From Burkholderiales bacterium RIFCSPHIGHO2_12_FULL_61_11 (GTDB lineage Bacteria > Pseudomonadota > Gammaproteobacteria > Burkholderiales > Burkholderiaceae_C): a stretch of 5,418 bases of DNA. Both the position numbers and the translations under genes were made by a program. This document shows positions 1 to 5,418 of the stretch, one piece after another (the stretch's first letter is position 1; every line of letters begins with the position of its first letter). The notes beneath the pieces are model-generated. The model did not search any database. It had not been told where the DNA came from and was given only the letters and a program-made list of their open reading frames with translations. The DNA lies in assembly GCA_001770785.1 (NCBI GenBank), contig MERZ01000227.1:1-5418 (forward strand), read 5' to 3'.

Positions 1-1545
1 CTGCGCTTTCACCGGTCGGGCCGGTGCGCCATGTTGTACCAGCGCCTGGTCCAGCGCCTTGCCGGCTTCGTCAGACAGGGCCGCAGCACGCGCCGCGGAA
101 ATTGCCTGCGCGCGTGCCGCATCAGAGCCGAAGGTGGCGGCTTTGGCCAGGTGGTTAATCACGTGCAGCAGGTTTTCCTTGCCACGCTGGTTGGTGGAGC
201 CATACCCCTTGATCAGTCTGCCGCACGACGCGATCTCATGGCCCAGCTGCCAGTAGGCTTGTGTGCCCGCAATCACGGCATCAAGCCACTGGTCAATCAT
301 GACCTGCTCCGTGGCAAAACGGCTGCCGCGTACCCGCAGCCATTTCAGGTTGGAGAGCACGCGCAGCGATAGCATTCCCAGCACCGAGTGCGTGCCGATC
401 TTCAACGGCACGGCCCAGGGTTCCTTGCCTCGTGTGACTCTCCGCTTGTCCCAGTTCAGCAGCCTGGTGGCCAAGCCCGTGGGCAGGAGCGCGGCCAATT
501 CGGGCGCGCCGGGTTTGAAGTGGTCGTACACCAACAGCAAGTCATCGGGCCTTGACTTGACTTCGCCCTTCACACGTTCCCAGCGGCTGGCACGGCTCTT
601 GAGGTCAGCCACCCGGACGATGTCGTCAAACGCCATCCACAGGGCCAGCCAGCGAACCATCTCGCGCGTGGTCGCGAAGCCGTTGGCGCCGGCCGGGTCA
701 ATGTGGCGCTCGGCGACCAGCACGCGCTTGAGCCGCTCTATATAGCGCTCGGCATAGGCTGCGTCCTGGTAGTCCAGCATGCGCGCATGGCCCAAGGTGA
801 GCAGGTCATGCAAACTCTGGGGGAATGCTGATGCCAAATCGTCCGGTAGCCCCTCAGCGGTATGCGTAGGAGGCTCTGAATTTGATAGCGAATCCTCGAT
901 CTGGCGGATTTGCGCGCGCTGCTGGCTGATTGCGTCAAACCCCATTGCGAAGCCACGCAGGCTGGCGCCCGAGTGGCTTCCGCCCTCGGCGATGACGGCA
1001 TCAAAGGCAGCACGGGGAAAGGGCAGTAGGCCGCTGCCGGCAATGCAGCCCAGCATGGTCGCGCTCACCATGGTGCCCGCCTCACGCGTGAGTGCCGCCA
1101 TGTCAAGCACATGGTGAGCCCGGCTGTTTTCCCGCACCAGTTGCAGCAGGCCGGCCTCCTGCCGGCGTCCATCGCCGATCTCCATCTTTTCCATGGTCGT
1201 CAGGGCTCGCGCCGAGGAAGTGATGACCAGTGTGTGCTGGCTGGAAGCCAGTCCATTGCCTATTTGACGCGCCGTTTCCAGCAACTCCGAGGACACCAGG
1301 GCGTCGAGCCTTCCGGGAAGCGGGTTCAGGCCGAACACGGGGCGCCGGCCCTGGAGCTCGGCCAAGGGCACCGGAAACACTTCAATGTAATAGGTCGTGG
1401 CTCCGGTGCGTTGTGCGACGCCGGGAATGGACGTGGCCTGCGCGGCAAAACCTGCGTGGCGGGCGACGTCGATCAGCCATTCGCTAAGGACACCGCCGCC
1501 TTCGCCGCCCAAGGCGCACAGCAGGAGGGAGATAGGTTGGGTCAT
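1..1545 (-). CDS. iorB: Indolepyruvate (arylpyruvate):ferredoxin oxidoreductase, beta subunit with C-terminal extension; 3' end outside the window
   Basis: This is an uninterrupted frame of 515 codons from ATG at 1545 to the left edge, with no stop inside the window. The N-terminus (MTQPISLLLCALGGEGGG) has the glycine-rich opening of the 2-oxoacid:acceptor oxidoreductase gamma/beta domain, with GGEGGG at residues 13-18. PGVAQRTGATTYYIE at 41-55 is the hallmark stretch of IorB proteins. The catalytic-type domain covers about residues 1-200. The rest, including LIKGYGSTNQRGKENL at 444-459, matches the long C-terminal extension (DUF6537-like) of proteobacterial IorB, which I recall as totalling just over 500 residues, so little should be missing. 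The subunit would pair with IorA to oxidise indole-3-pyruvate or related arylpyruvates to the aryl-acetyl-CoA in the cytoplasm. No ATG, GTG or TTG lies between the iorA stop and this ATG, which fixes the start. No Shine-Dalgarno sequence is visible. Family assignment is firm; substrate preference is inferred. Confidence 0.9.
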   Translation of the reverse strand, partial: MTQPISLLLCALGGEGGGVLSEWLIDVARHAGFAAQATSIPGVAQRTGATTYYIEVFPVPLAELQGRRPVFGLNPLPGRLDALVSSELLETARQIGNGLASSQHTLVITSSARALTTMEKMEIGDGRRQEAGLLQLVRENSRAHHVLDMAALTREAGTMVSATMLGCIAGSGLLPFPRAAFDAVIAEGGSHSGASLRGFAMGFDAISQQRAQIRQIEDSLSNSEPPTHTAEGLPDDLASAFPQSLHDLLTLGHARMLDYQDAAYAERYIERLKRVLVAERHIDPAGANGFATTREMVRWLALWMAFDDIVRVADLKSRASRWERVKGEVKSRPDDLLLVYDHFKPGAPELAALLPTGLATRLLNWDKRRVTRGKEPWAVPLKIGTHSVLGMLSLRVLSNLKWLRVRGSRFATEQVMIDQWLDAVIAGTQAYWQLGHEIASCGRLIKGYGSTNQRGKENLLHVINHLAKAATFGSDAARAQAISAARAAALSDEAGKALDQALVQHGAPARPVKAQ

Positions 1546-1617
1546 ATCAGTCGGTTGATTAATCAGTTGAAGACAGGGAGAAATTGCTCCGCGATGTTTG
1601 GTCTGTCCCGCAAAGTC
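1546..1617 (-). other. iorA-iorB intergenic stretch, open in frame
   Basis: These 72 bases separate the iorA stop from the iorB ATG. They equal exactly 24 codons and contain no stop in the frame shared by both genes. They include the 10-base palindrome TGATTAATCA at 1556-1565, whose symmetry does not extend further. I see no Shine-Dalgarno sequence before iorB and no convincing terminator, so the two genes are probably co-transcribed. How iorB translation starts is unclear. Confidence 0.6.
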
Positions 1618-3771
1618 TCACGCAGGTTGCAAAGCCCGCACCACAACGCTGCGCCACCTTGCCAGCAGCCGCTCATGCCAGCGCGGATTCTGAATGACCT
1701 CCGCCCGGTAAAACGAGGGACAAAGCGTGGCCGCGTGCGCATTTGAGCCACACAGGCCACATCCCACACATCCATCAATCACCGTCGCCACAGGATCGAC
1801 CTTCAGCGGGTCCGGGTTGTCCTTGAGCGTGAGCGTGGGACAGCCGGATAGGCGAATGCAGGCGTGGTCGCCATTGCACACGTCTTCATCTACTCCGTAC
1901 TTGACGCGCACCACGCGCTGGCCCTTTTTGAGCAGGCCAGCCAGCCAGGGTTTGATGCGGCGCTGGCGCTCCAGCTGGCATTCGCCTTCGGCCACGATGA
2001 CTTTCAAACCACTGAAGCCGGTGGTGAAGGCTTCGGTCAGTGTGGTGCGCATTTTTTCCACCTCGTAGGTATTCACGGTGCGCATCCACTTCACGCCCAA
2101 GCCGGTGAGCGTGTTCTCAATGGTCTGGTTCAAGTGCACCAGGCTTTGCTGTTTATCGCTGCTGTTGACCTTGCTTTCTTCATCGGGCGAAGAGATGATT
2201 TCCTGCGTACCCGTGGCTGCGCTGTAGCCGTTCTTGAAAATCAGCAACACGGCATCGTCATTGTTGAACAGGGCGCTCTGCACCCCGGTGAGCAAGCCGT
2301 TGTGCCAGAAACCGCCGTCGCCCATGATTGAGAGCACGCGACGGTTCATCATGGGTGATACGCCGGCCCGGCTGGCCAGGCTCATGCCATAGCCCAAAAT
2401 GGAATGGCCGAACGAAAACGGCTCAAACGTGGCCAGCGCATGGCAGCCAATGTCGCCTGAAATGTGGACGTCACCAACGTCTTGTTGCGCCAGTTTGAGC
2501 GCTGAAAAAACAGGCCGCTCCGGGCACCCGATGCACATGCTGGGCGGACGGGCGGGCAGGGGAATGGCCAGCGACCTAGCCACCGCCTCGCGGCGCTCGC
2601 GATTGCCAGCGAGCCATTGCAGGGTTGACTCTGGCGTGTGCTGCGGCAGGCAACGCTGCAGGAATTTGGCCAAGCCGGCAACCATCACCTCTGTGGTGTA
2701 TTCGCCCGCCTGCGGCAGCAGGTCCTTGCCGTGCAGGGGCGTCTGGATATCGGCGCGGCGCAGCATCAATGCCAGTTCCTGCTCGATGTACTCGGGCTGG
2801 CCTTCTTCCATCATCAGCACCGCACGTTTGCCCAGGCAAAACGCGCTGAGTTGCCCGGGTATCAACGGGTAGGTGACGTTGAGCACCAGCAGCGGGATGT
2901 CGGTCTGGCCGAACGCATCGGCCAGGCCGAACTGCTGCAAGGCGCGGATCAGCGTGTTGTAGAGGCCGCCCTGCACGATGATGCCGACATCCGCGTGCTT
3001 GCCCGGGAACAACTCGTTGAGTTGGTTGTCCAGAATGTACTGTCGCGCCGCGGGAATGCGGTCTTCACCCTTGAGCTTTTCATGGCGGAAGGTGACCGGC
3101 GGGTGGGCCAGGCGCATGTAGTCAAACCCCGCTGGCTCATCGATCAGGTGTTTGGTGGAGAACGCCGGTGCCACGTTGTCTTTGCACGCGAAGCTGCCGC
3201 GCACATGGCAGGCGCGAATGCGCAGCTCCAGGATGGCCGGCATGCTGGACGCCTCCGACAGCCGAAAGCCATGCTCCACCATCTCGACCATGCGCCCCAG
3301 CTCAGGCCGCGGGTCCAGCAGGCACATGGTGGACTTGAGCGCGAAGGCGTGCGTGCGCTCCTGGATGACACTGGCGCCTTCGCCGTAATCCTCGCCCACG
3401 ACGATCAGCACACCGCCCTTCACGCCGGGGCTTGACAGGTTGCTCAGGGCGTCGGCTGCCACGTTGGTGCCGACAATCGATTTCCACGTCACAGCGCCGC
3501 GCAACGGGTAATGGATGGAGGCGCCGAGCATGGCCGCCGCCGAGGCTTCGTTGGAACAGGCCTCAACATGCACGCCGAGTTCATCCATGTAGGGTTTGGC
3601 CTGCACCATCACATCCAGCAGGTGCGAGACGGGCGCCCCCTGGTATCCGCCCACATAGGCCACGCCCGATTGCAGCAAGGCTTTGGTGATGGCCAAAATG
3701 CCCTCGCCATGGAACGTGTCACCAGCGCCCAAGGCCAAAGACTTGATTTCCTTGGTGAATGAAACTTCCAC
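1618..3771 (-). CDS. iorA: Indolepyruvate (arylpyruvate):ferredoxin oxidoreductase, alpha subunit (ThDP and Fe-S)
   Basis: A complete 717-residue protein, within the usual size of two-subunit proteobacterial IorA. The N-terminal pyrimidine-binding domain includes GGYQGAP at 41-47 and CSNEASAAAMLGAS at 72-85. A middle domain follows. The ThDP/pyrophosphate domain carries CIGCPERP (413-420), GDIGCH (439-444), GDGGFWHNG (484-492) and NGYSAATG (514-521), the GDG...N signature for Mg-ThDP. The C-terminus is a ferredoxin-like domain with Cys632, 638, 644, 668, 671, 674 and 684; position 635 is Asp where a fourth ligand Cys would be expected. The enzyme oxidatively decarboxylates arylpyruvates with CoA and reduces ferredoxin. 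The start is GTG at 3771: an in-frame TAA lies seven codons upstream, and AGAGG sits six bases before the GTG. The stop is TGA at 1620-1618; iorB follows 72 bases later in the same frame. Family certain; physiological substrate not visible. Confidence 0.95.
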   Translation of the reverse strand: MEVSFTKEIKSLALGAGDTFHGEGILAITKALLQSGVAYVGGYQGAPVSHLLDVMVQAKPYMDELGVHVEACSNEASAAAMLGASIHYPLRGAVTWKSIVGTNVAADALSNLSSPGVKGGVLIVVGEDYGEGASVIQERTHAFALKSTMCLLDPRPELGRMVEMVEHGFRLSEASSMPAILELRIRACHVRGSFACKDNVAPAFSTKHLIDEPAGFDYMRLAHPPVTFRHEKLKGEDRIPAARQYILDNQLNELFPGKHADVGIIVQGGLYNTLIRALQQFGLADAFGQTDIPLLVLNVTYPLIPGQLSAFCLGKRAVLMMEEGQPEYIEQELALMLRRADIQTPLHGKDLLPQAGEYTTEVMVAGLAKFLQRCLPQHTPESTLQWLAGNRERREAVARSLAIPLPARPPSMCIGCPERPVFSALKLAQQDVGDVHISGDIGCHALATFEPFSFGHSILGYGMSLASRAGVSPMMNRRVLSIMGDGGFWHNGLLTGVQSALFNNDDAVLLIFKNGYSAATGTQEIISSPDEESKVNSSDKQQSLVHLNQTIENTLTGLGVKWMRTVNTYEVEKMRTTLTEAFTTGFSGLKVIVAEGECQLERQRRIKPWLAGLLKKGQRVVRVKYGVDEDVCNGDHACIRLSGCPTLTLKDNPDPLKVDPVATVIDGCVGCGLCGSNAHAATLCPSFYRAEVIQNPRWHERLLARWRSVVVRALQPA

Positions 3772-3777
3772 GCGCCG

Positions 3778-3783
3778 CCTCTG
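3778..3783 (-). promoter_or_regulatory. Ribosome binding site of iorA
   Basis: On the minus strand this reads CAGAGG, followed by six bases and then the GTG at 3771. The spacing is ideal. Together with the upstream in-frame stop it decides in favour of the GTG start. Confidence 0.65.
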
Positions 3784-3801
3784 TATTGTTTATATTTTCG
3801 C

Positions 3802-3830
3802 AGTATCGTTGCTATAGAGTCATCAATCAA
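3802..3830 (-). promoter_or_regulatory. Candidate sigma-70 promoter for iorAB
   Basis: On the minus strand TTGATT (3830-3825) lies 17 bases before GATACT (3807-3802). Each hexamer matches four of six consensus positions. Transcription would begin near 3795, leaving about 25 bases of leader that contain the ribosome binding site. The weak hexamers fit a promoter that needs an activator, as is common for targets of LysR regulators. Prediction by eye only. Confidence 0.35.
3804..3816. promoter_or_regulatory. Possible LysR-type T-N11-A box
   Basis: TATCGTTGCTATA fits the T-N11-A pattern with a three-base dyad (TAT...ATA). It lies between the two divergent start codons and overlaps both predicted promoters, where an autoregulating LysR protein would be expected to bind. 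The pattern is short and common in AT-rich DNA, so this is only a candidate. Confidence 0.2.
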
Positions 3831-3836
3831 TAAAAT
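3809..3836 (+). promoter_or_regulatory. Candidate promoter for the LysR-type regulator gene
   Basis: TTGCTA (3809-3814) is followed after 16 bases by TAAAAT (3831-3836), with four and five of six consensus matches. A start near 3843 would give a leader of about 20 bases to the ATG at 3862, and only about four bases to the alternative TTG at 3847. The -35 element lies inside the spacer of the opposing iorA promoter, so the two could not easily be occupied at once. Confidence 0.35.
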
Positions 3837-3861
3837 AACTGAACTATTGAATATTAGAATA

Positions 3862-4773
3862 ATGCATATCAAAGATATCGACCTCAATCTGCTGCGCTTG
3901 TTTGATGCGGTCTATCGCACGCGCAATGTCAGCCGGGCTGCCGAGTCGCTCGATCTGACCCAACCCGCGGTCAGCCAGGGCCTGAGGCGTTTGCGCCTCC
4001 TCATCAAGGACCCGCTGTTCATGCGGGCGCCCGGTGGCGTTCAGCCCAGCCCCAAAGCAGATCGGCTGGCGGATGCGGTGCGCAGTGCGTTGGGCACGAT
4101 AGAGCGGGCATTCAATGAGTCGGTTCAGTTTGAGCCACTTCAGTCGCGCAGGACCTTTCGCATCCACATGAGCGATATTGGCGAGAGCCGCTTTTTACCG
4201 AAGTTGATGATGGACTTGCGCGAACGCGCACCCAGTGTTCGGGTGGAGACTTCAGCGCTGACGGCCAGCACGATTGGCGGCGCGCTGGACAGCGGCCGCA
4301 TGGACTTTGCCATTGGCTTCCTGCCCACGGTCAAAGACACGCAGCACATTCAGCTGCTCAACGACCGCTATGTGGTGCTGCTGCGCGCTGGACACCCCTT
4401 TGTGTTGAAGTTCAATCGACGCAGAAAAAGCGGCACCGCTCTGCTGGCGGACTTGCGGCAACTCGAATTTGTCGCGGTCAGAACGCATTCAGATACGCTG
4501 CGCATTCTGCAACTGCTGCAACTGGAAGATCGCATGCGCCTCACCACCGAACACTTCATGGTGCTGCCTGCAATTGTTCACGCCACGGATCTGGGGGTGG
4601 TGATGCCGCGTAACATCGCGTGCGGATTTGCCGAAGGAGGCGGCTACGCCATCATCGAGCCCCGGTTTCCGCTGCGCGACTTTACCGTGTCACTGCACTG
4701 GAGCAAGCGGTTTGAATCAGACTCTGGCAATCAGTGGTTGCGCGAGATGATGGTGGAAATGTTTGCCGCATAG
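3862..4773 (+). CDS. LysR-type transcriptional regulator, likely regulator of iorAB
   Basis: A 303-residue protein, normal LysR length. The N-terminal winged helix-turn-helix (about residues 8-65) reads DLNLLRLFDAVYRTRNVSRAA, then LTQPAVSQGLRRLR and DPLFMR, the standard LysR pattern. The effector-binding domain begins around residue 90 (RTFRIHMSDIGESRFLPKL at about 96-114). This wording resembles the NahR/DntR/NodD-like branch, many of whose members sense aromatic compounds. ATG at 3862 gives the usual start a few residues before DLNLL; an in-frame TTG at 3847 would add five residues. Neither has a clear Shine-Dalgarno sequence. The gene is divergent from iorA across about 90 AT-rich bases, the classic arrangement for a LysR regulator and its target. 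I infer control of iorAB with an arylpyruvate or related aromatic effector; the effector itself cannot be read from sequence. Confidence 0.92.
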   Translation: MHIKDIDLNLLRLFDAVYRTRNVSRAAESLDLTQPAVSQGLRRLRLLIKDPLFMRAPGGVQPSPKADRLADAVRSALGTIERAFNESVQFEPLQSRRTFRIHMSDIGESRFLPKLMMDLRERAPSVRVETSALTASTIGGALDSGRMDFAIGFLPTVKDTQHIQLLNDRYVVLLRAGHPFVLKFNRRRKSGTALLADLRQLEFVAVRTHSDTLRILQLLQLEDRMRLTTEHFMVLPAIVHATDLGVVMPRNIACGFAEGGGYAIIEPRFPLRDFTVSLHWSKRFESDSGNQWLREMMVEMFAA

Positions 4774-4810
4774 ACAATTGCGCTGCACGCGATAAGGCGT
4801 TGTGGTTGCA

Positions 4811-4822
4811 CCGTCGTCATGC
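4811..4822 (+). repeat. 12-base direct repeat, copy 1
   Basis: CCGTCGTCATGC occurs here and again, identically, at 4902-4913, with a period of 91 bases. Both copies place an ATG in the same context. The pair brackets the palindrome and the GC-rich hairpin of the alaS leader. Confidence 0.8.
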
Positions 4823-4866
4823 GCATCCCGTCTGGCCCAGTTGGAAGCCACCATCAAGCGGCTTGA
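4819..4866 (+). other. Possible 15-codon leader reading frame ending in two Ala codons
   Basis: ATG at 4819, inside copy 1 of the direct repeat, opens a 15-codon frame (MRIPSGPVGSHHQAA) ending at TGA 4864-4866. The last two sense codons are GCG GCT (Ala-Ala) and lie inside the 17-base palindrome. Alanine codons inside a potential hairpin upstream of alaS would suit a charging sensor. There is no Shine-Dalgarno sequence before the ATG and no terminator-like T-run downstream, and a frame this short arises easily by chance. Confidence 0.12.
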
Positions 4867-4868
4867 TG
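4852..4868. repeat. Perfect 17-base odd palindrome upstream of alaS
   Basis: CATCAAGC and GCTTGATG are perfect inverted copies around a single central G at 4860. As DNA it looks like a site for a dimeric protein; as RNA it can form a seven-pair stem with a three-base loop. It ends three bases before TAAAAT (4872-4877). No T-run follows, so it is not an intrinsic terminator. E. coli AlaRS is known to repress its own gene by binding a palindrome flanking the alaS transcription start; a similar role here is inference. Confidence 0.45.
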
Positions 4869-4869
4869 A

Positions 4870-5418
<549 letters not shown>

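Noticed and set aside
263..745. Plus-strand open frame of 160 codons opposite iorB
   Set aside because: It is antisense to the continuous iorB frame, with no recognisable domain and no ribosome binding site.
1556..1565. Palindrome TGATTAATCA between iorA and iorB as an operator
   Set aside because: The symmetry stops at ten bases, it is short and AT-rich, and it lies inside an apparent operon; kept only as a note.
1580..1593. GGAG-AAATTG-CTCC hairpin between iorA and iorB
   Set aside because: Only four pairs and no T-run; not a credible terminator or processing site.
2638..3435. Long plus-strand open frame of 265 codons opposite iorA
   Set aside because: It lies wholly inside the well-supported iorA gene, resembles no family, and is typical of antisense frames that GC-rich codon bias leaves open.
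4784..4803. Weak stem ACGC-GATAAG-GCGT as a terminator for the LysR gene
   Set aside because: Only four pairs and the following bases (TGTGGTT) are not a T-run.

Overview
The window looks like chromosomal DNA of a GC-rich betaproteobacterium, probably of the Comamonadaceae type (Burkholderiales). The main reason is the N-terminal sequence of alanyl-tRNA synthetase at the right edge, whose wording ([19 protein letters not shown], then [21 protein letters not shown]) is what I recall from that group. This placement is from memory and was not searched. I see no mobile element, CRISPR array, tRNA or rRNA gene.

Left two thirds (1-3771, minus strand): a two-gene unit read leftwards. iorA (3771 to 1618) encodes the thiamine-diphosphate and Fe-S subunit of an indolepyruvate/arylpyruvate:ferredoxin oxidoreductase. 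iorB (from 1545, running off the left edge) encodes the partner subunit with a large C-terminal extension. Together they are expected to decarboxylate aryl-2-oxoacids (transamination products of Trp, Phe and Tyr) to aryl-acetyl-CoA and pass electrons to ferredoxin. The two genes lie in the same reading frame, separated by one TGA and 24 sense codons.

Middle (3772-3861): a short AT-rich divergent promoter region. Putative promoters for iorA (leftward) and for a LysR-type regulator (rightward) interleave there. The regulator (3862-4773) belongs by sequence to the NahR/DntR/NodD-like side of the LysR family. By position it is the likely regulator of iorAB.

Right (4774-5418): a 192-base non-coding stretch, then the first 151 codons of alaS. 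The alaS leader is more structured than expected. It holds a perfect 17-base odd palindrome, a GC-rich hairpin, a 12-base direct repeat flanking both, and short overlapping reading frames, one ending in an ATGA overlap with alaS. alaS has no visible Shine-Dalgarno sequence. E. coli AlaRS represses its own gene through a palindrome, so this leader is the most interesting non-coding part of the window.

Nothing here is clearly a new biological system. The coding content is ordinary, and the points worth a second look are the iorA/iorB junction, the Asp-containing ferredoxin motif and the alaS leader.
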